This document shows, in pieces, positions 32,548 through 41,200 of a DNA stretch of 64,000 nt; positions within the stretch are counted from its first letter, which is position 1, and each line of letters begins with the position of its first letter. The stretch covers positions 220,032 to 284,031 of the forward strand of contig NZ_CAMPOV010000001.1 in assembly GCF_946892675.1 (NCBI RefSeq). Reading direction: 5' to 3'. Origin of the DNA: Arthrobacter sp. Marseille-P9274 (GTDB lineage Bacteria > Actinomycetota > Actinomycetes > Actinomycetales > Micrococcaceae). A program made the translations under genes and the position numbers. The notes beneath the pieces were generated by a model, which did no database searches, had not been told where the DNA came from, and saw nothing but the letters and a program-made list of their open reading frames with translations.

Positions 32548-34692
32548 TCAGGCCTGACGGTCCACTCGTGACCGCCAGAGCAGGTAGATGAAGTAGGGCG
32601 CTCCCACCAAGGACGTCATGATGCCGGCCGGGATCTGTGCCGGCGCGATCACCGTGCGCCCGATGATGTCCGCCAGCACCACCGTGCAGGCACCGAGCAG
32701 CGCGGCGACGGGCAGCACCCGGGAATGCCGCGCGCCGACGAGGGACCGGGCGGCGTGCGGGGCCACCAGGCCGACAAACGCGATCACCCCCACCGATGAC
32801 ACGGCCCCGGCGGTCAGCAGCACCGCCGTCGAAAGCAGCAGGACACGGGACGGCGTCAACCCGATCCCGAGGACACGAGGGGAATCATCGTCGACGGCGA
32901 TGAGGTCCAGGCCACGCCGCAGGCCGGCCAGCACCGGCACCGCCAGCAGCAGAGCGAGCAGCGGCGGCAGCACCGAGGCGAAGGTCCTGCCGTAGGTGGA
33001 GCCGGAGAGCCAGGTCAGCGCCTTGGTCTGGTTGTACGGGTCGGTCGTCACCAGCAGGACCGAGATGATGGCCAGAAGTCCTGCCGAGACGCCGATGCCG
33101 ATCAGGACCAGCTTGTTCTGCTGCAGCCCGCTGCGGAACGCGAGCCCGAACACCAGCAGCGCGATCAAGGCCGCGCCGGCCAGCGCCGAGCCGGTCACCA
33201 GCCAGGCGCTGGCCATCGGAACGCTCGTGAGCACGATGATGGCCGCGAGACCGCCGCCGCCGGACACGCCGATGATGCCCGGCTCCGCCAGGGAATTCCG
33301 CGCCACGGCCTGGATCAGGGCGCCGGCGATCGCCAGCGCCGCCCCGGCGAGTACCGCGGCCACCACGCGCGGCATCCGGGTGCCCAGCACGGCGCTGACC
33401 CGGTCCCCCGACTGCCCGGTGAGCCAGTTGGCCAGGTCCCCCAGCAGCAGTTTCGCATCGCCCAGCAGCGCGCCGGCCACCAGCAAGCCGGCCAGCAGGA
33501 CGATCAGTCCCAGCAGTACGCCCAGGTAGAACCTGCGGGAGCGGAGCCGCGCCAGTGCATCGCCGGCAGCGCTGAGCCCGGCATCGGACATCCGCAGCGC
33601 CAGAATCACCAGGAACACGGCACCGAAGACGGTCGTCACGGCTCCGGTCGGCACTTCCACTCCGGCCTGCGCGCCGAGGACCACGCGGACCACGACGTCG
33701 GCGCCGATCACCACCACTGCACCCGCCAGACCGGAAATGGGAAGCAGCACCCGGTGCCGCCCCAGTCCGCGGACGCGGGAAGCCAGCAACCGCACAATGG
33801 CCGGCGCGCACAGGCCCACGAAACCGATCGGCCCGGCAACGGTCACCGCGCAGGCGGACAGCAGCACCGCCAGGACGACTGCCCCGGTGCGCGCCAGCCG
33901 CGGATCCGCCCCGGCCAGCCGGGACGCGTCGTCGCCGAGCCCGAGCAGGTCCATCCGCCGGGCCATGAGGAGCAGCCCGGCGACGGTCAGCAGGATCACC
34001 GGCGCAAACTGCACCAGCTCGTCGTTGCTGGTCTGCGCGATGCTGCCTTTGCCCCAGGCATACAGGCCCGTGGTTTCCTGGCTGAACAGCAGCAGCAGGC
34101 CATGGGTTGCCGAGTGCAGGCCCAGGGCCAGCGCCGTGCCGGCCAGCACCAGGCGGATCGGGCCGCCGTTGCTGTTGGCCCCCGCGCCGGACAGGGCCAG
34201 TACCAGCAGCGCGGCCGCCAGCCCGCCCGCGAAGGCCAGGCCGCCCGACAGCAGCGCGGGCAGCGTAATCCCGAACGCCGCCACGGCCACGATCGCCAGG
34301 TGGGCCCCGGCGTCGACCGCCAAAGTGTCCGGCGAGGCGAGCACGTTGCGGGTGGCGGACTGCAGCGCCGCACCCGCCACCCCGAGCGCCACGCCGACCA
34401 GCACCCCGGCCAGCAGCCGCGGAATCCGGGACGCGACCAGGACGGCAGACTGCTGGTCCGAACCGCTGCCGGTGAGCAGGCCGATGAGTTCGGCCGGCCC
34501 CACGGCAGCGGTGCCCTGGGTGAGGTGGACCAGCGAGAAGAGCAGCAGGATCACCACCCCGCCGCCGGCCACCAGGGCAGCCCCGGACCGGCCGCGCGCC
34601 CCCGCCGGAGCCGGATGCCGCGCACCCGCAGCGGGCGTACCCGCAGCGGAAGGACCGGCAGAGCGGGCGGCGGCCTTGACAGTCTCGGTCAT
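32548..34692 (-). CDS. Iron-siderophore ABC transporter, fused FecCD-type permease
   Basis: 714 residues, about twice the normal permease, consisting of two complete FecCD/BtuC permease units joined (about 1-370 and 371-714). Each has ~10 helices and the family signatures, e.g. GVALGVAGAALQSATRN and ALAIAGALIQAVARN near the start of each half, and IGFVGLCAPAIVR / IAFVGLVAPHAAR. A single gene for both halves means one chain forms the pore, as in FhuB. It starts 13 bases after the binding-protein gene, the third of a three-gene operon under an IdeR box. Confidence 0.95.
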   Translation of the reverse strand: MTETVKAAARSAGPSAAGTPAAGARHPAPAGARGRSGAALVAGGGVVILLLFSLVHLTQGTAAVGPAELIGLLTGSGSDQQSAVLVASRIPRLLAGVLVGVALGVAGAALQSATRNVLASPDTLAVDAGAHLAIVAVAAFGITLPALLSGGLAFAGGLAAALLVLALSGAGANSNGGPIRLVLAGTALALGLHSATHGLLLLFSQETTGLYAWGKGSIAQTSNDELVQFAPVILLTVAGLLLMARRMDLLGLGDDASRLAGADPRLARTGAVVLAVLLSACAVTVAGPIGFVGLCAPAIVRLLASRVRGLGRHRVLLPISGLAGAVVVIGADVVVRVVLGAQAGVEVPTGAVTTVFGAVFLVILALRMSDAGLSAAGDALARLRSRRFYLGVLLGLIVLLAGLLVAGALLGDAKLLLGDLANWLTGQSGDRVSAVLGTRMPRVVAAVLAGAALAIAGALIQAVARNSLAEPGIIGVSGGGGLAAIIVLTSVPMASAWLVTGSALAGAALIALLVFGLAFRSGLQQNKLVLIGIGVSAGLLAIISVLLVTTDPYNQTKALTWLSGSTYGRTFASVLPPLLALLLAVPVLAGLRRGLDLIAVDDDSPRVLGIGLTPSRVLLLSTAVLLTAGAVSSVGVIAFVGLVAPHAARSLVGARHSRVLPVAALLGACTVVLADIIGRTVIAPAQIPAGIMTSLVGAPYFIYLLWRSRVDRQA

Positions 34693-34705
34693 CGTGCCCG
34701 GTGCG

Positions 34706-35671
34706 CTACTTCGTCAGGGTCGCGACGAGCGCGTCGACGTACTGGGTCATCGAGGCCGGTCCGCCGAACATCCAGATGCCGTCCTCGAGGCGGTGCACCT
34801 CGCCGGCCTTCACGAAGGGCAGCGACTTCCACACCGCGTTGCCGGCCAGCTCTTCGGTGAAGTCCTTGTCGGCGTCATTGGTGATGTACACGAAGCTGTC
34901 CGCATCGAGCTTGGTCAGGCCCTCGACGTCGGTGGACGCCAGTCCGTAGGCGGCGTCACCTTCCATCTCCCACGGGGAAACCAGGCCGAGTTCGGTGTTG
35001 ATGTCGGTCAGCAGCGATCCCTTGGCGAAGGGCCGGATCGAGACCTGGCCGTCCGCCACCCAGCCATCGGCGAAAGCCACGCGGGAGCCGGCCAGCCCGG
35101 CCTTCTCGAGCGCCGCCTTGCCCTCGGCAACGGCGGCATCGTATTCGCCGATGGCCTCTTCGGCCTTCGGCTCCGTGCCGGTTGCCTCGGCGACGAGGGT
35201 CAGGTTGTTCTTGGCCTGGTCGATCTGGCCGCTCGCGTCGGCGGATTTAACAACGACGACGGGGGCCAGCTCTTCGAGCTGCGTGATCACGTTCTCGGCC
35301 AGGTCAGTCGTGGCGACGATCAGGTCCGCATCCAGCGACGCGATGGTGTCGAGGCTGGGCTCGCCACGGGTACCGATATCGGTCACGCTGTCGTCGAGCG
35401 GAACGCCCGAAACCCACGCACTGTAGCCCTCGACGTCGGCCGCGCCCACGGGCGTGACGCCCAGGGTGACCAGGTTTTCAACCACATTCCATTCGGTGCC
35501 GACCACTCGCTTGGCCGGGCCGTCGAGCTCGACCTCGACGCCGCGCGAGTCCGTGACGGTGAGGCTGTCACCGGCGGCAGCTGCCGGTTCGGCAGGGTCC
35601 TCGGTCGTACCGCAGCCGGTGAGCAGCAGCGCCAGCGCGCCGACGGCGGCAAGGGCCTGGGGAATCTTCAT
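34706..35671 (-). CDS. Siderophore-binding lipoprotein (FecB/FhuD type)
   Basis: 321 residues with lipobox LTGC at residue 20. TroA/FecB-fold two-lobe binding protein: TVTDSRGVEVELDGPAKRVV, SLDTIASLDADLIVA, GNAVWKSLPFVKAGEVHRL. Its ATG overlaps the stop of the ATPase gene by 4 bases (ATGA), and AAAGGA lies 11 bases upstream. It would capture a ferric siderophore at the cell surface and deliver it to the fused permease. Confidence 0.93.
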   Translation of the reverse strand: MKIPQALAAVGALALLLTGCGTTEDPAEPAAAAGDSLTVTDSRGVEVELDGPAKRVVGTEWNVVENLVTLGVTPVGAADVEGYSAWVSGVPLDDSVTDIGTRGEPSLDTIASLDADLIVATTDLAENVITQLEELAPVVVVKSADASGQIDQAKNNLTLVAEATGTEPKAEEAIGEYDAAVAEGKAALEKAGLAGSRVAFADGWVADGQVSIRPFAKGSLLTDINTELGLVSPWEMEGDAAYGLASTDVEGLTKLDADSFVYITNDADKDFTEELAGNAVWKSLPFVKAGEVHRLEDGIWMFGGPASMTQYVDALVATLTK

Positions 35672-36525
35672 GAACGGAGTGTCCTTTCAGGTTGGTCATG
35701 CAGACGGTCGCTGTGCCGGCCCACCGCGCGGGTGCGCAGCCTGCCGGTCAGCGGATCAGTGTGGGTGACAATTGGGATGGCATAGACCCGGCTGAGCAGC
35801 TCGGAGTCCAAGGCTTCGTGGGCAGGCCCGGCCGCGGCGATACGCCCGTCGGAGAGGACGACCACTTCGTCGGCGAGGGCCGCCGCTTCGTCCAGGTCGT
35901 GGAGCACCACTCCGACCGCTACGTTGTGGACCCGGGCCAGGTCGTAGACCAGGTCGAAAATTTCCACCTTGTAGCGCAGGTCCAGATGGTTCGTCGGCTC
36001 ATCGAGCAGCAGCACGGAGGTGTCCTGGGCCAGGCAGCTTGCCAGCCAGACACGCTGCAGCTGGCCGCCGGAGAGTTCGTGCACCCCGCGTCCGGACAGT
36101 TCCGTAATGCCGGTGAGGGCCATCGCGCGTTCGACGGCGGCTCTCCCCTCAGGATCGGCAGCCCGCCAGCGTCCCCGGTACGGATGGCGGCCGAACTCCA
36201 CCACATCGCGGACGCTCAGCCCGTGCGGCACCGGCCGGCTCTGCGACAACAACGTCACATGCCGGGCGAAATCGCTGCGCTTCATCAGCAGCGCGTCGCT
36301 CTCCTTGCCATCGTCGGTGGAAACTGCCACGCGTCCCAAAGACACCTGGTGCAGCCGGGCGAGGGCGCGCAGCAGCGTCGACTTGCCGCTGCCGTTCGGC
36401 CCCACAAGCGCGACGATCCTGCCGCGCTCAAGCCGCAGTCCTGCTCCGTGGACCACATCTCGATCGCCGTACCGGAGCACCAGGCCGCTGGCCTCGAGGC
36501 CTACGCCTCCCCAAGGTTGAATCAC
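35668..36525 (-). CDS. Iron-siderophore ABC transporter ATPase (FecE/FhuC type)
   Basis: 285 residues from a GTG start at 36525. Walker A GPNGSGKSTLLRAL, Q-loop SQSRPVPHG, ABC signature ELSGGQLQRVWLA, Walker B VLLLDEPTNHLDL and H-loop VVLHDLDEA are all present. It would power siderophore import and heads the operon ATPase - binding protein - fused permease. An IdeR/DtxR box begins 11 bases upstream of the start, so the operon should be repressed by iron. Confidence 0.95.
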   Translation of the reverse strand: MIQPWGGVGLEASGLVLRYGDRDVVHGAGLRLERGRIVALVGPNGSGKSTLLRALARLHQVSLGRVAVSTDDGKESDALLMKRSDFARHVTLLSQSRPVPHGLSVRDVVEFGRHPYRGRWRAADPEGRAAVERAMALTGITELSGRGVHELSGGQLQRVWLASCLAQDTSVLLLDEPTNHLDLRYKVEIFDLVYDLARVHNVAVGVVLHDLDEAAALADEVVVLSDGRIAAAGPAHEALDSELLSRVYAIPIVTHTDPLTGRLRTRAVGRHSDRLHDQPERTLRS

Positions 36526-36535
36526 AGCTGGAACA

Positions 36536-36554
36536 TTAGCTTAGCCTAACCTAA
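36536..36554. promoter_or_regulatory. IdeR/DtxR iron box
   Basis: TTAGCTTAGCCTAACCTAA matches the DtxR/IdeR operator consensus TTAGGTTAGGCTAACCTAA at 17 of 19 positions. It lies 11-29 bases upstream of the ATPase GTG start, so Fe-bound IdeR would block transcription. Confidence 0.9.
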
Positions 36555-36697
36555 AACCACCAACTGCGTCGTTCTATGTCAACGGCGCCCCTCCCCGAGC
36601 GCCCCCAGGAAGCGACGCCGCCGAGCGGGGACATCACGATTGACCCGGCCGTCTGCCCCCCTCTAGGAATTGGGGAAGTGCAGCCGCACGCCTGAAA

Positions 36698-36827
36698 TCA
36701 TTCTTTCTTGAGCTTGTCCTGCACCGCGCCCGCCGCCTTCTCGACGATGTTCGGCAGCTCGGTTGTGCCGTAGAAGCGGGAGTCCACGTGGGTGGGTTCG
36801 GGCATCGGCGCGCCCGTTCTTGGCCCG
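36698..36827 (-). pseudogene. 3' remnant of an unidentified gene
   Basis: Minus-strand frame ending at a TGA (36698-36700) with a Lys-rich tail DKLKKE, preceded by FYGTTELPNIVEKAAGAV and PEPTHVDS. The frame reads about 40 codons back to the junction with the sensor-kinase fragment at ~36835, where the rest of the gene is missing. The family is not recognised. The remaining 36555-36697 contains no gene. Confidence 0.5.
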
Positions 36828-36834
36828 TCGTGAT

Positions 36835-37122
36835 GGCAGCCTCGAGGTCTCCGACGCCGGCTACGGCATGGACGATGCCGACCGCCTCCGTGTCTTCGAT
36901 CGCTTCTTCCGCTCCAGCCCCGAGCGCCGCTCCGGCATCCACGGCACCGGCCTCGGCCTGGTCGTCGCCAAGGAAGGCGTCGAACGCCACGGCGGCACCA
37001 TCGACGTCAGCGGCGCCCTCGGCCAAGGCACCGCCCTCACTCTCACCGTTCCGGCGGCTGATGCGGCGGACACCAACGACGGCGGGGCCTCGGTCGCTAG
37101 TGGCAGGTCCCCTTCCGTCTGA
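36835..37122 (+). pseudogene. Sensor-kinase C-terminal fragment A
   Basis: Homologous to the 3' part of the kinase at 29637-31352. Translated: LEVSDAGYGMDDADRLRVFD, RSSPERRSGIHGTGLGLVVA, then KEGVERHGGTIDVSGALG and TNDGGASV to a TGA. It retains the G1 and G2 boxes of the ATP-binding domain in frame but lacks the H-box, so it has no kinase function alone. It has no plausible start or RBS. It is followed, 123 bases on, by an acetyltransferase gene, as is the second fragment. Confidence 0.85.
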
Positions 37123-37245
37123 AGCGGGTCACTACAGCCGCCGGCTCTCAGTTGACCGGTGCCCGTCGACCGGCCCGAACGTTATCTACGCTGCGCACCT
37201 AACCGGTTTTATTTGCGGGGTGAATCGTTGCCCTAGACTTGCGGC

Positions 37246-37752
37246 ATGAGTCTCAAATTTGATCTTCAATCCGATTTCAAGGTGAACGGCCGGCTGTTGG
37301 ACCGTATCACCGTGACCGTATTCCGCATCAATCAGGCAGCCCAGCGCGGTAAGCTGCGCAAGGTTAAGCGTGTTCTGGCGAAAGCCTTGGACGCAGCATG
37401 GATGCAAGGCATCGTCGGGGCGGACATGCCTGGCCGGGTGAAGTGTGGTCCCGGCCTTCGCTTGCCCCATGGCGGGCGTGGCATCGCCATTCATCCGGAC
37501 GTGGTCATTGGTTCCGATGTGGCGATCTTCCCCCGCGTGATGCTTGGGCGGGGAGGGCCGAAGCGTTCCGTACCCCAGATCGCAAACGGGGCGACGATCT
37601 ACACCGGGGCAGTCGTTGTCGGTCCCGTGCTGGTCGGGGAGAAGGCGCGTGTAGGAGCCAACTCGACGGTCAGCCGGGACGTTGCTCCGCGTTCCACCGT
37701 GCAGGGCGTCCCTGCAATGGAAGTGGACCGGGCCACCACCTGGGCCAAGTGA
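37246..37752 (+). CDS. Hexapeptide-repeat O-acetyltransferase (serine acetyltransferase-like), paralog A
   Basis: 168 residues. The C-terminal half is a left-handed beta helix with hexapeptide repeats (GPGLRLPHGGRGIAIHPDV, VIGSDVAIFPRVMLGRGG, AVVVGPVLVGEKARVGANST). The first half is helical (RINQAAQRGKLRKVKRVLAK). Such CysE/WcaB-like proteins acetylate Ser or a sugar; here a polysaccharide substrate is inferred. No Shine-Dalgarno; TAGACT ends 6 bases before the ATG (leaderless). Paralog at 47434-47931. Confidence 0.88.
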   Translation: MSLKFDLQSDFKVNGRLLDRITVTVFRINQAAQRGKLRKVKRVLAKALDAAWMQGIVGADMPGRVKCGPGLRLPHGGRGIAIHPDVVIGSDVAIFPRVMLGRGGPKRSVPQIANGATIYTGAVVVGPVLVGEKARVGANSTVSRDVAPRSTVQGVPAMEVDRATTWAK

Positions 37753-38021
37753 AGCGGCGGTTCGAGGGTCAGACGATCTTCCTGCCCGATCTGGTCAGCA
37801 ACAGGGCCAACCGGATTCATGACGTGACTGCCGTTGACTGCCTGCTTCAGGGGCCTCTCAAAATCCTCGGAAGCCCCGACATCACAGGCCGCAACTTTTT
37901 CCTTGGCGACCCGGAGGAAATTGTCACTTCGGATATGACCTCGGTGTTCATTCCGTGGAACTGCGACTTTCAGTTCTGCACTTTCGAGAACGTGACCTTG
38001 GCCGTTCCGGTGAGGAATTAG
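37749..38021 (+). CDS. Small hypothetical protein coupled to the acetyltransferase
   Basis: 90 residues from GTG 37749, which overlaps the acetyltransferase stop as GTGA. The protein has repeated N/D-rich short strands: SNRANRIHDVTAVDCLLQG, LGSPDITGRNFFLGDP, NCDFQFCTFENVTLAV. The N-x-F/C pattern is like pentapeptide-style or beta-helical repeats. Family not recognised, but the composition is that of a real protein. The equivalent gene is missing after paralog B. Confidence 0.6.
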   Translation: MKRRFEGQTIFLPDLVSNRANRIHDVTAVDCLLQGPLKILGSPDITGRNFFLGDPEEIVTSDMTSVFIPWNCDFQFCTFENVTLAVPVRN

Positions 38022-38059
38022 ACCGGGTGAGGGCCTCGCTCCTCACCCGGTAGCCGATT

Positions 38060-39778
38060 TAGGCCTGCCCGATGAGCATGCCGTAGTAGGCGGTCATCTT
38101 CGTGTTCAGCGTGGCAATATCGGCGTCCGAGAGGGCTGCCGGGAAGGGTCATGATTTCCGCGAATAATGCCGGATTGGTGGCGCAGAAGCCGAGCGGATC
38201 ACGTCGCTCACTCCGGTGGCAGCCGGGCCGGTGATGCCCATAGCAGCCGGGGTTGCGCCGTTGACGAACAGTTTGGAGTTCGCCCCGTCGAAGCGGGCAA
38301 TGACGACAGCCCAACGGGTCGCGTCCGAACCCGTCTTGGTGGTGGACCACGAACCGCTGACCTGTCAGGTGGTGGCACCGTTGGCGCCCTGATGCGGTAG
38401 TTCGCCAGTTCGAGCGCGTACAGTCCCACGCCCTTGCGTCGTGCGACCATTGCCACGGTGATCGGCCCGGCGAGGGCTTGCGTGCCGGCGAGGACCGCGG
38501 CGTTCGGCCCCGCGTTGACGTACCTGTGGCCTTCCTGCGTGAGGACAGGCACGCTTGCTGCGGTGAGCGCCGAGGCCCCGGTTTCGTCGGCGCAGGTGCC
38601 GATGATCGTGTTGTCGGCGTCCGTGAACCTGTCCGCGATGTAGCGGTGGTCGTAGGTGTCGATGCCGATGTCGTAGGCCTCGAATGGGGCCGGCGGCGTG
38701 GGCGGAAGTGAGGGCGTGATGTTCTGCGTCAAGTGCGAAGTGATCGCGTCCCCGACCAGTGTCGCGCCGAGTGCGGACGGGTGCACGGAATCAGCGAGCA
38801 GCCCTACGGGTCTGACCCGCCCGTACCTGCCAGGTTCGGGATGTGCGTGCCGATGTCGAAGAATGCCGTCCACGGGTACTCCGAGGCCACCTTCTTCATG
38901 GCTGCCACGTAGTTGGCCCACGGTTCCGCGTTCGTACATGGCCGTGAACAGGATCGGCGCGGAAGGCTTCGCGCCACGCACCAGCGCGACCACGTTCCGC
39001 AAAGGCGGTACACTTCGGAGGTGCGGCTGCTGATGTCGTTGGTCATCCACGCGATAACCACCAGATCGGGGTCGACGTGCGGCAGCGCGGTCGCCCCAGC
39101 CGTCAGAGCCGCCCGAAGCTGCGGAGAACTGCTGTGCGCGGGTACCCGACTTCGCGCCCTCCACAACCGGATACCGGCGTCTTCGTCGCCGTCGAAGAGC
39201 ATGAAGCCTTCGATGCTGGCCAGCCCGAAGCGTGCCGTGACGCTCACAGTGTGCGCTCCTGCCGTCAGGGGGCCGGAATCCCAGACACTCGTCCCGGTCC
39301 CGTCTACGACTTCCCACTCCACATAGGGCGCGCCGTCGATCACGATACGGACCGAATCCGTGCCCGCGGCGACACGCTGCGCGGCGAGCATCTTGAACGA
39401 CGTGCCGGTGAACGTGAAGGTCAGGTTCCCGAGGCCTGCGCCCGTGTCCGCGCCGAGAGTGTAGGAGCGGAGGCCAAGACCACGCGACCCGTTGGCGTTC
39501 TTCACGGCGTTGCCGGTGGCGGTCGGGCCGAGCGGCGCGATGTCCGAGGAGGCGTGCCAGGAGGAGAGGTAGCCCAGCCCGCCAGTGATGCCGTAGCGGG
39601 TGCGGAAGTTGGACAGCAGCCGGCCCGCGTAGCGCTCCGTCAGAGACCCGGCACCGTAGCCCTCGCTGATCGAGTCGCCCAGTACCAACACGTCCACGGG
39701 GGAGCTGTCGCGCTTCGCCAGAGCGGCGTAGAAGCCGAGCAATCCGCGGCCCAGAAGCGGGGCTGCGTAGTCCTTCAC
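38060..39778 (-). pseudogene. Frameshifted SGNH-hydrolase/LamG-like gene
   Basis: Minus-strand gene broken in several frames. The N-terminal part is an SGNH hydrolase (VLVLGDSISEGYGAG, then VIAWMTNDISSRTSE near its core). A further frame gives SVHPSALGATLVGDAITSHL (the D-x-x-H motif region), then AYDIGIDTYDHRYIADRFTD and LAGPITVAMVARRKG as the start of a concanavalin/LamG-like domain; the final frame ends LNTKMTAYYGMLIGQA. Breaks appear near 38160, 38370, 38815, 38990 and 39130. Its style is that of a phage tail or surface-polysaccharide protein. Not functional as read. Confidence 0.75.
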
Positions 39779-39886
39779 GACACTCGATGTCGTGGCATTT
39801 ACTGCAGCGGATCAACCACTGCGTTGAGCCGCAAAGAGTGGGCTAGAATTTGCCAGTCTGCGGGGGAATCGATGGGGAGATCTGCA

Positions 39887-40639
39887 ATGCCGAACGTCTG
39901 GAAACGCCGAAGTCTCAGCCGGAACATGCAGGTCATCTGGCTCGGTATGCTGGCGCTGTTGGCCCTGGCGGGCTGCGCGACGGCCCCGAGCGCTTCTTCC
40001 CCGGGCCCTGATGGAACGGCGCCCGCTGCCAAACCGGCCCCGATCGCCCTGGTCATCGGCGACTCGCAGGCCAACGCCGGCAATGCCGTCCCGACGAGCG
40101 ACTCGTGGGTCTCCCAGGGCCTCGCCCAGGCCGGCTACGTGCCCAGGATCGAGGGCTACGGCGGAACCGGTTTCCTGAAGGGCCGCCCCCAGGACGGACA
40201 CCCGTCCTACCGGGAATCGCTGAAGAAGGGTGTCTACGACCTGCCCGAAAACAACGTCGGCCTCGTCGTCGTGCAGGGCGGCGGCAACGACCTCAAGTAT
40301 CCCGACCGCAAGATCGAGGCGGCCGCCTCGGACACTGTAGAGATGCTGAAGTTGAAATATCCAGACGTGCCCTTTGCCGTCGTAAGCCCGTTGAATCAGG
40401 GCGGCGACCCGGCCTCACGCCGCGTCGAAGTAAGCAAGATCCTCGCGAACGTGGCGGAGCAGCAGGACGCGGCCTTCATCGACGCCACGGGCTGGGTAGC
40501 GGAGAAGCGTCTGGCCCGGTATCTGTACGAGGACGGCCTGCACCTCAAGCCCGAAGGGCACAGCCTTCTGGCCCCGGTGTTTGCCGAGGCCCTGCACGAC
40601 GCCGGACTCGCCGCCGTCGCGCCCGCCAACGAAGGGTGA
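39887..40639 (+). CDS. SGNH-hydrolase lipoprotein
   Basis: 250 residues; lipoprotein signal ending LAGC. SGNH blocks: IALVIGDSQANAG (block I with catalytic Ser), GTGFLKG (block II Gly), VVQGGGNDLK (block III Asn), and LYEDGLHLKPEGHSLLAP (block V Asp and His). A deacetylase/esterase acting at the cell surface is expected. ATG 39887 has GGGGAG 7 bases upstream; ATG 39872, same frame, is possible. It reads away from the disrupted SGNH gene. Confidence 0.88.
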   Translation: MPNVWKRRSLSRNMQVIWLGMLALLALAGCATAPSASSPGPDGTAPAAKPAPIALVIGDSQANAGNAVPTSDSWVSQGLAQAGYVPRIEGYGGTGFLKGRPQDGHPSYRESLKKGVYDLPENNVGLVVVQGGGNDLKYPDRKIEAAASDTVEMLKLKYPDVPFAVVSPLNQGGDPASRRVEVSKILANVAEQQDAAFIDATGWVAEKRLARYLYEDGLHLKPEGHSLLAPVFAEALHDAGLAAVAPANEG

Positions 40640-40696
40640 GCCGCATCTGGCGAAGCCCGGCTGCCCCGTGCCGGAACTTCCTCTAGCGACCAGTCC

Positions 40697-40780
40697 TTAG
40701 ATGGACGATGCGATCCAGATGATCAACGCAATGGCTATCAGGATGCCGACGATGGTCCAGATCAGATTGCTGCCGCGCAT
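40697..40780 (-). CDS. 27-residue single-pass membrane peptide
   Basis: A short ORF MRGSNLIWTIVGILIAI... of 27 codons, almost all one membrane helix with Trp near both ends (IWTIVG, IIWIASS). GGGAGGT lies 6 bases before its ATG, the strongest ribosome binding site in this area, and codon use is typical. Such tiny membrane proteins resemble the DUF6131/hydrophobic family seen in actinobacteria, but I cannot confirm. Function unknown. Confidence 0.7.
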   Translation of the reverse strand: MRGSNLIWTIVGILIAIALIIWIASSI

Positions 40781-40896
40781 GGTGCTACCTCCCTTCATTG
40801 CGAGAACTCCATTGTGCTCCCGCGGCCGCCGTTTCGTCCCCGAAATCGGGAAAAATTGAGGTTCCAGCCTCGTCCGGTGGCGGCGCCGGCGAACAG

Positions 40897-41028
40897 TCAG
40901 CTCAGGAAGGTGTAGGCAGCGGCCACCGCGGTGGCTAGGACCAGCAGGCCCACGATCGTGTTCCCGATCGCCCGATGAGTTGCCGGGCTCATGCGGCTCC
41001 ACTTGCGGCGCAGTCGTCGAAGGTTCAT
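40897..41028 (-). CDS. 43-residue single-pass membrane protein
   Basis: A basic N-terminus (MNLRRLRRKWSRMSPATHRA) followed by one helix IGNTIVGLLVLATAVAAAYT. GGGGA lies about 8 bases before the ATG at 41028. It is 116 bases upstream of the 27-residue peptide gene in the same direction. Function unknown; a small inner-membrane protein. Confidence 0.6.
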   Translation of the reverse strand: MNLRRLRRKWSRMSPATHRAIGNTIVGLLVLATAVAAAYTFLS

Positions 41029-41116
41029 TGCAGTTTCCCCACCTAGTTCGTCCTGCAGCGCAGGCTGTCCCATTCGCATCAAACCATCAACCCCCAAGCT
41101 ACAGGACCAGAACCCT

Positions 41117-41139
41117 CGCGCGTATGGAACAAGTCACAC
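41117..41139. repeat. 23-bp exact repeat, copy 2
   Basis: Identical to 31386-31408 (starts CGCGCGTATGGAACAAG). Located just before the GC hairpin at 41150-41185, beyond the 3' end of the ureohydrolase gene. Confidence 0.8.
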
Positions 41140-41149
41140 CGCACGCAGC

Positions 41150-41185
41150 AGTGATCCCGGGGTCCATGAGGGCCCCGGGATCACT
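41150..41185 (-). terminator. Strong hairpin terminator candidate
   Basis: 13-bp perfect stem AGTGATCCCGGGG / CCCCGGGATCACT with a 10-base loop, 15 bases beyond the stop of the ureohydrolase gene. No T-run on either strand, like other hairpins in this window. Confidence 0.6.
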
Positions 41186-41200
41186 AGTGCATAAATGGGT

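Noticed and set aside
33737..35785. Long open frame on the + strand opposite the iron-transport genes
   Set aside because: Antisense shadow of two well-supported genes with biased composition.
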